Of a stretch of DNA of 64,000 nt, positions 17,153-26,138 are shown piece after piece. The notes below the pieces were generated by a model. That model was given only the letters and a program-made list of their open reading frames with translations, did no database searches and was not told the DNA's origin. Position 1 is the first letter of the stretch. Every line of letters begins with the position of its first letter. The DNA is taken from NCBI RefSeq assembly GCF_016031615.1, contig NZ_JACYXC010000001.1, positions 1,984,001-2,048,000 of the forward strand, written 5' to 3'. The position numbers and the translations under genes are program-made. Source of the DNA: Streptomyces pactum (GTDB taxonomy: Bacteria; Actinomycetota; Actinomycetes; Streptomycetales; Streptomycetaceae).

Positions 17153-18415
17153 TCACCCGCCGGTGCCCGGCCGCCGGGCCGGGAAGCCGTGGGCGCGGGC
17201 GCCGGCCACCACAGCCAGCACCGGGATCAGCAGCGCCACCACGGACCAGGGCAGCGAGCGGGGGCCGAACCCGTCGAGCAGGACGCCGCCGACCACGCCG
17301 CCCGCGGCCATGGCCACGTTCCACAGGGTGACCAGCATGGCCTGGGCACCGTCGGCGGCCTCCTCTCCGCCGGCGTCGCCCGCGGCCGTCTGGAGCAGGG
17401 TGGGGATGCCGCCCCAGCCCAGGCCCCACAGCACCACCGCGGCGTACACCAGGGCGGGGGTGCCGGCGTCCACCGCCAGCAGCCCGGCCGCGACCGCGAC
17501 CAGCACCGTGCCGGCGAGGGTCAGCGCCCGCAGCCCTCGGTGGATGCCGGCGCCCACCACCCAGATGCTCACCAGCGACGCCGCGCCGAAGGCGAGCAGC
17601 ACCAGGTCGGCGGAGCCGCCCATGCCCATCCGCTCCAGGAAGGTGGCGATGTAGGCGTACAGCACGGTGTGGGCCAGGACGAAGACCAGGGTGACGAGGA
17701 GGACCGGCACCACGCCCGGGACCCGCAGGGCCCCCAGCATCGGGGCCCGGCCCTCCGGGCGCTCCCCGGGGCGGTCCGGGACCGCCGCGGCGATCCAGCC
17801 GAGCAGGGCGACGGTGAGGGCGGTGGTGCTCCAGAACGCCGCCCGCCAGCCCACGGTCTCCCCGAGGAAGGTGCCTGCCGGCACGCCCAGGGAGAGGGCG
17901 ACCGGGATGCCGGCCATGGCGACCGCGATCGCCCGGCCCGCCAGCCGGTCCGGCACCAGGCTGCGGGCGTAACCGGCCAGCAGCGCCCAGGCCACGCCGG
18001 CCGCGACGCCGGCGAGGAACCGGGCCACCATGGTCAGCGCGTAGGCGCCGGAGACGGCGGTGACCGTGTTGGCGACGGCGAATCCGGCCATCGCGGTCAG
18101 CAGCAGCCGCTTCCGCCGCCAGCCGGCGGTGGCCGCGGTCAGCGGGATCGCGGTGAGGGCGGTGCCCAGGGCGTAGACGGTCACCGTCTGGCCCGCCGCG
18201 GACTCCCCGACGCCCAGGTCGCCGCTCATCCCGGGCAGCAGACCCGCGGGCAGCGTCTCGGTGAGGCTGGTGACGAAGACGGCGGTGGCGAGCGCCGACA
18301 GCGCCGCCATGGGCAGCCGGGCCTCACCGTCGGACGTACGGTCGTTCGCGCCCGCCGCGGCTCCCGGCTCTGAACCGGCGGACGGGTGCTGCGAGATGGT
18401 GGTGTGAGTCGTCAT
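17153..18415 (-). CDS. MFS transporter (drug/arabinose efflux type)
   Basis: A 420-residue inner-membrane transporter with about 12 hydrophobic segments and a polar N-terminal tail of 35 residues. LPAGLLPGMSGDLGVGESAAG and the segment GWRRKRLLLTAMAGF after TM2 match the DHA1-type efflux permeases (YdhP/AraJ-like). The second half starts near residue 215 after a loop PDRPGERPEG. ATG 18415 was chosen over an upstream TTG at 18430. It faces a MerR regulator across 65 bp with a clear repeat operator, so it is probably the regulator's target and may export the inducer. Confidence 0.88.
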   Translation of the reverse strand: MTTHTTISQHPSAGSEPGAAAGANDRTSDGEARLPMAALSALATAVFVTSLTETLPAGLLPGMSGDLGVGESAAGQTVTVYALGTALTAIPLTAATAGWRRKRLLLTAMAGFAVANTVTAVSGAYALTMVARFLAGVAAGVAWALLAGYARSLVPDRLAGRAIAVAMAGIPVALSLGVPAGTFLGETVGWRAAFWSTTALTVALLGWIAAAVPDRPGERPEGRAPMLGALRVPGVVPVLLVTLVFVLAHTVLYAYIATFLERMGMGGSADLVLLAFGAASLVSIWVVGAGIHRGLRALTLAGTVLVAVAAGLLAVDAGTPALVYAAVVLWGLGWGGIPTLLQTAAGDAGGEEAADGAQAMLVTLWNVAMAAGGVVGGVLLDGFGPRSLPWSVVALLIPVLAVVAGARAHGFPARRPGTGG

Positions 18416-18426
18416 GTCGCGTATGC

Positions 18427-18474
18427 TCAAACCCTCACACTGATGTGAAGGTCAAACCCTCTGGATGTGAGGTG
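18427..18474. promoter_or_regulatory. MerR-type operator between divergent genes
   Basis: TCAAACCCTC is repeated at 18427-18436 and 18452-18461, 25 bp apart, each followed by GATGTGA(A)GG. Within this lies a dyad: ACC-TCACA at 18431-18439 faces TGTGA-GGT at 18444-18452. Both the MFS and MerR promoters must lie here. Confidence 0.6.
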
Positions 18475-18480
18475 GCGCAC

Positions 18481-18900
18481 ATGCGCATCGGTGAGCTGTC
18501 GGAGCGCACCGGCACTCCCCGCAGGCTGCTGCGGTACTACGAGGAACAGGGGCTCATCGTCGCCGAGCGTGCCCCCAACGGCTACCGCGAGTACGAGGAG
18601 TACAACGTGGACCGGGTGCTCCAGATCCGGGGCCTGCTCGACGCCGGGCTGCCCACCCGCATCATCAAACAGATCCTGCCCTGCCTCAACAAGCCCCGGG
18701 TGATCCACTTCCAGGACGCCACCCCGGAGATGCTCGCCACGCTGGAGCACGAACGCGACCGGATGACCGAGCGGATCCGCTGTCTGGAGCGGAACCGGGA
18801 CGCGATCTCGGAGTACCTCGACGTGGTGCGTGCCAACCGCCGCCCCGAGACCGGGTCCGTGACCATCCCCGAGACCGTCGCCGGACTCCGCAGCGCCTGA
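18481..18900 (+). CDS. MerR family transcriptional regulator
   Basis: A 139-residue regulator. The winged helix is MRIGELSERTGTPRRLLRYYEEQGLI (residues 1-26) with NGYREYEEYNVDRV completing the wing, then a dimerisation coiled coil (ATLEHERDRMTERIRCLERNRDAI). No obvious metal-binding cysteine cluster is present; Cys residues occur only at ILPCL and IRCLE, so the effector is more likely an organic molecule. ATG 18481 follows GAGGTG. It is divergent from an MFS exporter and probably controls both genes. Confidence 0.92.
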   Translation: MRIGELSERTGTPRRLLRYYEEQGLIVAERAPNGYREYEEYNVDRVLQIRGLLDAGLPTRIIKQILPCLNKPRVIHFQDATPEMLATLEHERDRMTERIRCLERNRDAISEYLDVVRANRRPETGSVTIPETVAGLRSA

Positions 18901-19053
18901 CGGCCCGGGCCACCCGGCGGCCCCGGGGCGCCCGGACGGAGTGCCCGGCGGGCCGGGCGCCCGGCCGGGACGGCCCACGGTCCCGGGCGCCCGGCGGGAC
19001 GCCGGCGGTCCCGGGCGCCGCGTCCGTCGTGCGCGGGGCCAGGGACCGTGGGG

Positions 19054-20409
19054 TCACGCCGGTTCGGGTTGCGGTTCCGGCCGCGGCACCGGGGCCGCCT
19101 CCGGCTGCCAGGCCCGGGTGGTGCGGAGGTAGGCGTGGATCACCGAGGCCATCGCCAGCAGCATCAGCGGTCCGGCCAGCCACGGGTGGTCGGCCATCTC
19201 CACCGGCAGGAAGCGGTACGAGACCAGCAGCGCGGCGAAGACCACCGTGCCGTGCGCGACCAGCTGGATGCCCGACCGGTCCCAGCCGCGGTCGTACGCG
19301 CGCAGGGCCGCCTCGACGGTGAGCGCGAAGACCACGCCGGCGATCAGGTCCACGCCGTAGTGGTAGCCGAAGCCCAGCGTCGCGCCGAGCGTGGCGACCA
19401 GCCAGAAGGTTCCCGCGTACCGCAGCAGGCGGGGGCCGGTCCGGGTGTGGATGAAGATCGCCACCGCCCACGCGGTGTGCAGGCTGGGCATGCAGTTGCG
19501 GGGGGTGAGTTCGTCGTAGGGCACCGGGCCGGGGGTGCCGATCACCGGCAGCGTGTCCGGCCACACGTTGACCACGGCCCACTCCACGCCGCCGGTGCCG
19601 GAGGTGCCCGGGCCGTAGGCGAAGATCGGCCCGACCACCGGGAAGATCATGTAGAAGGCCGGCCCCAGGAGGCCGATCAGCAGGAAGGTGCGCACCAGGT
19701 GGTGGCGCGGGAAGCGGCGCTCGGTGCCCACCTTCCGCAGCTGGTACAGCGCGACGACGACCGCGGCGACCGCCAGCTCGGCGTAGACCCAGTCGAGGAG
19801 GTGGGTGCCGATCGGTTCGGTGGCCCGGAGCAGCCGGCCGGCCACCCAGGACGGGTTGCCCAGGGCGTGGTCGGCGGTGGCCAGGTAGGGGTCGAGCACG
19901 TCCGGGCGGGTCTTGGCGGTGATCGCCAGCCAGGTGTCACCGGTCTTGCGGCCGGCCACCAGCAGCAGGCCCAGCCCGACGCCCTTCAGCAGCAGCATCC
20001 GCTCCCGTCCGGTGCGGCGGGTGACCGCGATGACCCCGCAGCCGAGCATCACCCACAGCGCACCGTTGCCGAAGAGGTGGTCGGCGTCCATCCCGGTGCC
20101 GGCGGCCCACCGGCCCAGCACGAAGACGATGTCGATGCCGATCGCGGCCCCCGCGGCGATGAACCGCTGCCGCCAGGTGAGGACCACCATCATCAGCGCC
20201 AGTCCGCCGTACAGCGGCCCGGGCTTAGGCGGGAAGACGATCTCCCGCACCTGGGTGGTGACCGGCCCCGGCACCCCGGCGTGGCGGCGGGCGACGACCT
20301 CCAGCGCGATCATGAACCCCAGCGTCACCACACCCACCGCGATCCAGAGGATGACCCGCGGCTCACGCCAGGCGACGCCTTTTATTCTTCGGTTTATTCG
20401 CGAAAACAC
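19054..20409 (-). CDS. PAP2-family membrane phosphatase/phosphotransferase (Aur1-like)
   Basis: A protein of about 451 residues with about ten transmembrane segments and the PAP2 signature in the C-terminal half: TPRNCMPSLHTAWAVAI carries the first catalytic His and GYHYGVDLIAG the second His/Asp pair. This group hydrolyses or transfers lipid-linked phosphates on the outer membrane face (inositol-phosphotransferase/Aur1 relatives). GTG 20409 was chosen; a -10-like TATAGC lies about 10 bp upstream, suggesting a leaderless message. An in-frame TTG at 20430 is an alternative. The 5' end is AT-richer than its surroundings. Confidence 0.85.
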   Translation of the reverse strand: MFSRINRRIKGVAWREPRVILWIAVGVVTLGFMIALEVVARRHAGVPGPVTTQVREIVFPPKPGPLYGGLALMMVVLTWRQRFIAAGAAIGIDIVFVLGRWAAGTGMDADHLFGNGALWVMLGCGVIAVTRRTGRERMLLLKGVGLGLLLVAGRKTGDTWLAITAKTRPDVLDPYLATADHALGNPSWVAGRLLRATEPIGTHLLDWVYAELAVAAVVVALYQLRKVGTERRFPRHHLVRTFLLIGLLGPAFYMIFPVVGPIFAYGPGTSGTGGVEWAVVNVWPDTLPVIGTPGPVPYDELTPRNCMPSLHTAWAVAIFIHTRTGPRLLRYAGTFWLVATLGATLGFGYHYGVDLIAGVVFALTVEAALRAYDRGWDRSGIQLVAHGTVVFAALLVSYRFLPVEMADHPWLAGPLMLLAMASVIHAYLRTTRAWQPEAAPVPRPEPQPEPA

Positions 20410-20743
20410 CCGCGATGCTATAGGTATCAATTCTCTGGCCGATTGTTAGACGGTGGCTGGGCAGGTCACTCCCCCCGCCGGAGAGCGGACTCTCCGCTTC
20501 TCCCGGTGGAGGACTGCGGTGAGGGCGCTTGTTCGACGTCCGATCATGCCATCGTCCGCCGTACCGGCGGTCCGGCCGGTCGCGGTCGGTACGCGGGCCG
20601 GGCCCGCCGGTCACGGAGGGTTGCGCACCGGGCCCGTTCAGCACCCCGCCCGTGCCGCCCCGGTGCCGCACGGCCGGCGTCGTACCCCGCACCCCGCCGG
20701 GAGGTGCCCCGGCCCGGGACCCAGGATCCGGGGGGAGCCCCGG
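20410..20743. other. Gap between PAP2 and LysR genes
   Basis: The first 60 bp is unusually AT-rich and probably the PAP2 promoter. The remaining 270 bp is GC-rich with no gene or clear terminator. Confidence 0.5.
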
Positions 20744-21634
20744 TCAGGGGGCGTGCCCGTCCGGGACGGGGATGCCGAGCTGGGTGAGGAAGGCGGTCGC
20801 CGCCGGGGTGCGGCCGAAGCGGCTCCAGACCGCGTACTCGACGCGGGCCGGCGCGTCGGAGACCTCGACGGTGACGACGCCGGCGAGCTGCGGCACATAG
20901 GCCGAGGGCAGCATGGCCACGCCCAGGCCCTGTCCGACGAGCCGGGCGATGAAGTCCGCGTTGGTCACCTCGAAGGCGACGTCGCGGCTGAGGCCGGCGG
21001 CGGCGAACGCCTGGTCGGACTGTTCGCGCCCGGCCGTCCCGGCGGGCAGGTCCACGAACACCTCGCGGGAGAGGCGGCGCAGGTCCACCACCGGTTCGCC
21101 GGCGAGCGGATGGTCCGGCGCGACCACGGCGACGAGCCGGCCGCGGGCGAGTTCGTGCGCCGCCACCCCGCCGGGCCGGGCGGTGGTCGGCAGCCCGAGG
21201 AACGCCACGTCGAGGGCCCCCTCCCCCACCTGCTCCATCAGGTCCTCGCTGGCGCCCACCCGCAGGCTGATCCGCACCCGCGGGTACCTGCCGCGGAAGT
21301 CCCGCAGCGCCCCCGCGACATCGACCGCCGCCACCGTGGGGATCAGGCCCACGGCGAGCCGCCCGCGCACCTCCCCCACGGCCGCGGCGACCTCCGCGGC
21401 GGCGCGCTCGGCGGCGTCCAGGCACTGCCGGGCGGCCGGCAGGAACGCCGCGCCGGCCGGCGTCAGCCGCACCCGCCGGCTGGTGCGCTCGAAGAGCCGG
21501 GCGCCCAGCTCCTTCTCCAGCCGGGCGATCTGGTGGCTGAGCGCGGACTGGACGACCAGACACCGCTCGGCGGCCCGGGTGAAGCTGTTCGTCTCGGCGA
21601 CGGCGATCACGTAGCGCATCTGCTGGAGCTCCAT
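20744..21634 (-). CDS. LysR family transcriptional regulator
   Basis: A 296-residue LTTR. The N-terminal winged helix is MELQQMRYVIAVAETNSFTRAAERCLVVQSALSHQIARLE..., ending near residue 60 with FERTSRRVRLTPAG. The effector domain follows (VRGRLAVGLIPTVAAVDV, then DVAFLGLP and GQGLGVAMLPSAYVP). ATG 21634 is the family-consistent start. It is divergent from the EamA transporter/flavin-reductase pair with a 79-bp gap that includes an AT-rich palindromic GTGATACGTGATCGATGAG-like stretch, a plausible T-N11-A operator. It probably regulates that pair. Confidence 0.93.
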   Translation of the reverse strand: MELQQMRYVIAVAETNSFTRAAERCLVVQSALSHQIARLEKELGARLFERTSRRVRLTPAGAAFLPAARQCLDAAERAAAEVAAAVGEVRGRLAVGLIPTVAAVDVAGALRDFRGRYPRVRISLRVGASEDLMEQVGEGALDVAFLGLPTTARPGGVAAHELARGRLVAVVAPDHPLAGEPVVDLRRLSREVFVDLPAGTAGREQSDQAFAAAGLSRDVAFEVTNADFIARLVGQGLGVAMLPSAYVPQLAGVVTVEVSDAPARVEYAVWSRFGRTPAATAFLTQLGIPVPDGHAP

Positions 21635-21713
21635 GGATCCATCGTGATACGTGATCGATGAGCTGACAAACATGTGTTGGACTCATTGATCGTCCGGACC
21701 CGAGACTGCGTGC

Positions 21714-22730
21714 ATGACACGTCCACCAGCGCCGGAGGTCTCCGGCGGAACCGGCGGCGGCGCGCTCCGGGGAACTGCGGCCCGCACCGCCGCGACGGCA
21801 TTCGCCCCCTTGGCGTGGGGCACCACCTACCTCGTCACCACCGAATTCCTCCCGTCCGGGCACCCGTTGTTCGCGGGGCTGCTGCGGGCGCTGCCGGCCG
21901 GGCTGGTCGCGCTGGCGATCTCCCGGACGCTGCCGCGCGGGGCCTGGTGGGGGAAGGCCGCGGCGCTCGGTGTGCTCAACATCGGGCTGCTCTTCCCCCT
22001 GCTGTTCATCGCGGCCGAACGCCTGCCGGGCGGGGTGGCCGGGACGCTGGCGGCGGCCCAGCCGCTCGCCGTCGCCCTGCTGGCCGCCCCGGTCCTCCAC
22101 CAGCGCCCCTCGGCCTGGCACCTGGCCTGGGGGGTGGCCGGGATGGCCGGCGTCGGCCTGGTGGTGATCGGCCCGGAGGCGGCGCTCGACCCGGTCGGGG
22201 TCGTGGCGGGCCTGGGCGGCGCCGCGTCGATGGCCCTGGGCCTGACCCTCACCAAGCGGTGGGGGCGGCCCGCGGGGGTCGGCCCCACCGCGTTCGCCGG
22301 CTGGCAGCTCACCGCGGGCGGCCTGTTCCTGCTGCCCGTCACCGCCCTGGCGGAGGGGGCCCCGCCGTCGATCGGGCCGTCCGCCGCGCTGGGGTACCTC
22401 TGGCTGGGCTCGGCCGGAGGGCTGATCGCCTACGTGCTGTGGTTCCGCGGCATCGGCTCCCTGCCGGTCAACTCCGTGGCGGTCCTGGTGCTGCTCTCCC
22501 CGCTGGTCGCCGCCGGGCTCGGGGCGGCCGTGCTGGGCCAGACGCTCGGGCCCGTCCAGCTCCTGGGCTTCGGACTCTCGCTCGCCGCGATCGGCGCGGG
22601 ACAGCTTCCCCCGCCGACCCGTTCCTCCCGTTCCGCCTCACCCCCACCGTCCTCAGCGCCCTCCACACCCTCAACAACGTCCTCACCGTCCTCAACGTCC
22701 TCAACGTCCTCAACGAAAGGAACGTCCTGA
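21714..22730 (+). CDS. EamA/DMT-family transporter
   Basis: A 338-residue membrane protein with ten hydrophobic helices in two EamA repeats (FAPLAWGTTYLVTTEFLP starts the first; AGLGGAASMALGLTLTKRW begins the second). It resembles metabolite exporters of the drug/metabolite superfamily. The last 30 residues (from about 305) are almost pure Ser, Thr and Pro, produced partly by a 9-bp tandem repeat. The stop overlaps the ATG of the next gene (TGATG), so the two are an operon. It is divergent from a LysR regulator. Confidence 0.9.
   Translation: MTRPPAPEVSGGTGGGALRGTAARTAATAFAPLAWGTTYLVTTEFLPSGHPLFAGLLRALPAGLVALAISRTLPRGAWWGKAAALGVLNIGLLFPLLFIAAERLPGGVAGTLAAAQPLAVALLAAPVLHQRPSAWHLAWGVAGMAGVGLVVIGPEAALDPVGVVAGLGGAASMALGLTLTKRWGRPAGVGPTAFAGWQLTAGGLFLLPVTALAEGAPPSIGPSAALGYLWLGSAGGLIAYVLWFRGIGSLPVNSVAVLVLLSPLVAAGLGAAVLGQTLGPVQLLGFGLSLAAIGAGQLPPPTRSSRSASPPPSSAPSTPSTTSSPSSTSSTSSTKGTS
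22678..22713 (+). repeat. 9-bp tandem repeat (CGTCCTCAA) in the EamA C-terminus
   Basis: Four contiguous copies: CGTCCTCAC at 22678-22686, then three CGTCCTCAA through 22713. In the EamA frame it encodes a Ser/Thr tail. The unit is a multiple of three, so copy-number change would not alter the frame. Confidence 0.85.
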
Positions 22731-23383
22731 TGAAGATCGTCGTCGTAGGAGCCGCGGGCATGGTCGGCTCACGAGTCGTCGGCGAGGCCGCGCGCCGGGG
22801 CCATGACCTGCTCGCGGTGTTCCGCCGCACGCGACCGGCCGAGCTGCCGCCCGGCGTGACCGCCGTCGAGGGGGACGCCGACGAGCCCGGCCGGCTGGCC
22901 GAGGTCTTCCGCGGCGCCGACGCGGTCGTGGCCGCGACCCGCCCGGCCCCCGGGGACGAGCACACCTTCCCCGCGACCACCACCGCGCTGCTCGACGCGG
23001 CCGCCGCCGCCCGGACCCGCGTCCTCGTGGTCGGCGGCGCCGCCCCGCTGGAGATACCCGGCGACCCCGGCCGCACCGTCCTGGACAGCCCCGTGTACGT
23101 ACCCCGGCAGTACCGGGACATCGCCGCGGCCAGCGCCGCCCAGCTGGAGACCTGCCGGGCCCATCCGGCCGCCGATTGGGTCTACCTCAGCCCGCCCGCC
23201 GTCCTGGAGCCGGGTGAGCGCACCGGCGCGTACCGGCGCGGTACCACCACCCTGCTCACCGAGGCCGACGGCACCTCCCGGATCTCGGCCGAGGACCTCG
23301 CGGTCGCCGTCCTGGACGAGCTGGAACAACCGAGCGGGGAGCGGCACTTCACCGTCGCCCGCCGGGACCCGGCCGGCGGCTGA
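22730..23383 (+). CDS. NAD(P)-dependent oxidoreductase (NADH-flavin reductase-like, atypical SDR)
   Basis: A 217-residue Rossmann protein starting MKIVVVGAAGMVGSRVVGEA, with the GxxGxxG dinucleotide motif at residues 7-13, and the VFRGADAVVAATRP segment typical of the YwnB/NmrA-like NADH-flavin reductase group. It lacks the YxxxK dyad of classical SDRs. AAAGGA lies about 9 nt before ATG. It overlaps the EamA stop by one base (TGATG), so it is translated with the transporter. The likely role is redox or regulatory handling of the transported compound, by inference. Confidence 0.88.
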   Translation: MKIVVVGAAGMVGSRVVGEAARRGHDLLAVFRRTRPAELPPGVTAVEGDADEPGRLAEVFRGADAVVAATRPAPGDEHTFPATTTALLDAAAAARTRVLVVGGAAPLEIPGDPGRTVLDSPVYVPRQYRDIAAASAAQLETCRAHPAADWVYLSPPAVLEPGERTGAYRRGTTTLLTEADGTSRISAEDLAVAVLDELEQPSGERHFTVARRDPAGG

Positions 23384-23641
23384 CCACGGCCGGGGCGCAC
23401 GGACCGGCGGGGCCGCGGTACGGGGCCCGGCACCCCGCCGATGCCGACGCCGGTACCGGGAACGCGGGACGGCACCAGCGCCCGGTACGGGCCCGTGCCG
23501 CGGTACGGCACCACGTACCGATACGGCACCCGCGCCCCGGGACGGCTCCGCGCCGCGGCGGCGACGGCCTGCCCCGGTGGCGACGGCCCGCCACGGCGCG
23601 GGACGGCACCGGCGGCGCGGGCGCGCGGCGGGGTTCCGGGA

Positions 23642-24760
23642 TCAGTCGCGGTGCGCGTCCACCTCCGCCAGGTACCGGGCGCGGGTCTCCTCGTCCAGGA
23701 AGGAGGCGCGGAAGGAGTTGCGGGCCAGGGTCCGCAGCGTTTCCGCGTCCAGGCCGAGCGCGTCGCGCACCGCGGTGAAGTTGTCGTCCACGTAGCCGCC
23801 GAAGTAGGCCGGGTCGTCGGAGTTCACCGTCACCAGCAGACCGGCCTCCAGCATCGCGGGCAGCGGGTGGTCGGCCAGCCGGTCCACCACCCGCAGCCGC
23901 AGGTTGGACAGCGGGCAGACGGTCAGCGGCACCTGGTCCGCCGCCAGCCGGGCGACCAGCTCGGGGTCCTCCATGGACCGCACCCCGTGATCCACCCGGT
24001 CCACGCCGAGGACGTCCAGCGCCTCCCACACGTAGGCCGGCGGCCCCTCCTCACCGGCGTGCGCCACACACTTCAGTCCGGCCTCCCGGGCGCGCCGGTA
24101 CACCTCCCGGAACGCCGCCGGCGGGTGGCCCACCTCGGCCGAGTCCAGGCCCACGGCGGCGATGCGGTCCAGGTACGGGCGGGCCGACTCGAAGGTGGCC
24201 AGCGCCGCCTCGGGGCCCTCGTCCCGCAGGAAGCACATGATCAGGCGGGTGGTGATGCCGTGCCGCCGGGGCGCCGCGTCCAGCGCGCGGGTGAGCCCGT
24301 CGACGACCGTGCCGACGGGCACGCCACGGGCGGTGTGCGCCTGCGGGTCGAAGAAGATCTCGGCGTGCCGCACGCCCTGCCGCCGGGCCCGGGCCAGATA
24401 GGCGTCGGCGAGGTCGGCGAAGTCGTCCTCGGTACGGAGCACCGCCATCAGCGCGTAGTACAGGTCGAGGAAGGACTGCAGGTCGGTGAAGGAGTACGCG
24501 GCGCGCAGCTCCTCCTCGGTCGCGAACGGCAGCACCACGCCGTTGCGCTCGGCGAGCGCGAACGCCAGCGACGGCTCCAGGGTCCCCTCGATGTGCAGGT
24601 GCAGTTCCGCCTTGGGCAGGACGGCGGCCGGGGAGCCGGCGGGCTCGGGGGCCGTGCCGGGGGGGCGGCTGCGGGGGGCCGTGCCGGGGGGCGGCGTCGG
24701 GGGGCCGCGGGGGTCGCGTCGGCGGGGGCTTCGGGGGTGGAGGGACACGGCGGGCTGCAC
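23642..24760 (-). CDS. add: Adenosine deaminase
   Basis: A 372-residue metal-dependent purine deaminase converting adenosine to inosine. The zinc motifs are complete: LPKAELHLHIEGT (first His pair, residues about 49-61), CVAHAGEEGPP, RVDHGVRSM and VNSDDPAYFGGY. The catalytic core starts near residue 46; the preceding residues are basic and Pro-rich low complexity. GTG 24760 is the longest start, without a strong ribosome-binding site, so the real start could be downstream. The gene is monocistronic. Confidence 0.92.
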   Translation of the reverse strand: MQPAVSLHPRSPRRRDPRGPPTPPPGTAPRSRPPGTAPEPAGSPAAVLPKAELHLHIEGTLEPSLAFALAERNGVVLPFATEEELRAAYSFTDLQSFLDLYYALMAVLRTEDDFADLADAYLARARRQGVRHAEIFFDPQAHTARGVPVGTVVDGLTRALDAAPRRHGITTRLIMCFLRDEGPEAALATFESARPYLDRIAAVGLDSAEVGHPPAAFREVYRRAREAGLKCVAHAGEEGPPAYVWEALDVLGVDRVDHGVRSMEDPELVARLAADQVPLTVCPLSNLRLRVVDRLADHPLPAMLEAGLLVTVNSDDPAYFGGYVDDNFTAVRDALGLDAETLRTLARNSFRASFLDEETRARYLAEVDAHRD

Positions 24761-25240
24761 CTGTTCTGCGGGGTCGTCGGACCGGCCGGGGCCGGTCGCC
24801 GGTGGGGCGAAAGCCCAGGATAGGCGGGCTGCGGCGGTGCACCCCGGTCACCCCGGGCCCCGGCGCCCCGAGCCCTTGGGCACCCCCGGGCCGCCCCCGG
24901 CCGGGAGGCGCCCTGGCGTCCCGCGCGCCCGCCCGGTGCGGTCCGGCGCCCGGTCCGCCCGCACCGTGCCGCGTGCCCCTCGGCGCGGCCGGGCGCCCCG
25001 CGACGGTGCCCCCGGCCCCCTGCCCCCGTCCGCGCCCGGCTCCCGCTGCACCCCGGCCACCTGCGACACCCGACACCTGCGACCGCACCGCGGCCGCGCG
25101 TCCGTCCGGTGTGCGGGGAGGGAGACCCGGGACCGAGGGCAGCCGCGTGCCCGCCCGGTGCGGTCCGGCGCCCGGGTCCGAGCCGCGCCCGGTACGGGCC
25201 GCGCCGGGTCCGGGCCGTGGGGTTGGCTAGGCTGCCGGCC
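24761..25240. other. GC-rich gap upstream of add and the GNAT gene
   Basis: About 480 bp of GCCCGG/CCGGCGCCC-rich DNA between divergent genes. CCGCCCGGTGCGGTCCGGCGCCCG-like words occur near 24930 and 25155, so part of it is an imperfect direct repeat about 225 bp apart. No gene is supported. Confidence 0.5.
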
Positions 25241-25816
25241 ATGAATCCGGCCCTGACCAGCGGTGTGAACGGTGGACCCGCCCTCCTCGACGCGGAGGCG
25301 CTGACCTCCGGCCCGGAGCGGGAAGCCTGGTTCGCGGAGTCGGCGCACCGGATCCTGGCGGATCTGGTCCGGGGCGGTGCCGCGCTGGGCTGGGTCGAAC
25401 CGCCCTCGCCGGACGAGGTGACGGACCTCCTCGGCCGGGTCCTCACCGCGGTACGGGCCGGGGACGCGTCCCTGCGCGCCGCCTGCCTCGGCCACCGGCT
25501 GGTCGGGCTGGGGTACTGGCAGCGCTACACCCGGCCGACGCACCGGCCGCACGCCGACCTGGAGAAGCTCGCGGTGGACACCGCCGCCCAGGGCCGTGGG
25601 GTCGGCCGGGCGCTGACCGCCGCCCTGATCGCCGACGCCCGGGAGGCCGGGGTCGAGGTCCTCACCCTGGACGCCCGGGGGGACAACACCGGGGCCCTCC
25701 GCCTGTACCGGTCACTGGGCTTCACCGAGTACGGCCGGCTGCCCCGCTTCGTCGCCGTCGGCGAACGCCGCTACGACAAGGTCTTCTGCATGCTGGACCT
25801 CCGCCGGCCCGCCTGA
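25241..25816 (+). CDS. GNAT family N-acetyltransferase
   Basis: A 191-residue acetyltransferase. Motif B/A are visible as HADLEKLAVDTAAQGRGVG followed by RALTAALIADA, where QGRGVGRA forms the acetyl-CoA pyrophosphate loop, and LDARGDNTGALRLYRSLGF is the C-terminal NxxAxxxYxxxGF signature. The acceptor is unknown. ATG 25241 follows a -10-like TAGGCT by 9 bp without a ribosome-binding site, suggesting a leaderless transcript. Confidence 0.9.
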   Translation: MNPALTSGVNGGPALLDAEALTSGPEREAWFAESAHRILADLVRGGAALGWVEPPSPDEVTDLLGRVLTAVRAGDASLRAACLGHRLVGLGYWQRYTRPTHRPHADLEKLAVDTAAQGRGVGRALTAALIADAREAGVEVLTLDARGDNTGALRLYRSLGFTEYGRLPRFVAVGERRYDKVFCMLDLRRPA

Positions 25817-26138
25817 CCGCCGTCACCGCCGGACGCCCTCCACCCCGGCACTCCGGCACCTCGCACCCGCACCGGGCACCCCGGCAAGCCCCGGCATACC
25901 GACGAGCGCGTCCCGGCGCCATGTACGGCGGGCCGGCGCTCGCCACCCCGTACGGCAGGCCACCGGCCCGCGCGGTGGGCGGTGGGCCGGCGGACCACCG
26001 TCTCCCGGACACGGTGAGCGCGGCACGCGCACCGGCCACGGGCCGCCGGGCGGGTTCCGCCGACCGCCGGTCGGGGCCGGCCGGCCGCGGGACGGGGTCG
26101 GCCGGCCCGGGCACGGTCCCGCGACGGCACGGGCACCC
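25817..26138. other. Convergent gap between GNAT and cutA
   Basis: GC-rich low-complexity sequence with repeated CACCCCGGCA and CCGGCCGC words. No gene is supported, and I could not settle on a single terminator hairpin. Confidence 0.45.

Noticed and set aside
25817..26138. Small proteins in the GNAT-cutA gap
   Set aside because: Open frames are Arg/Pro/Gly-rich without ribosome-binding sites or motifs.
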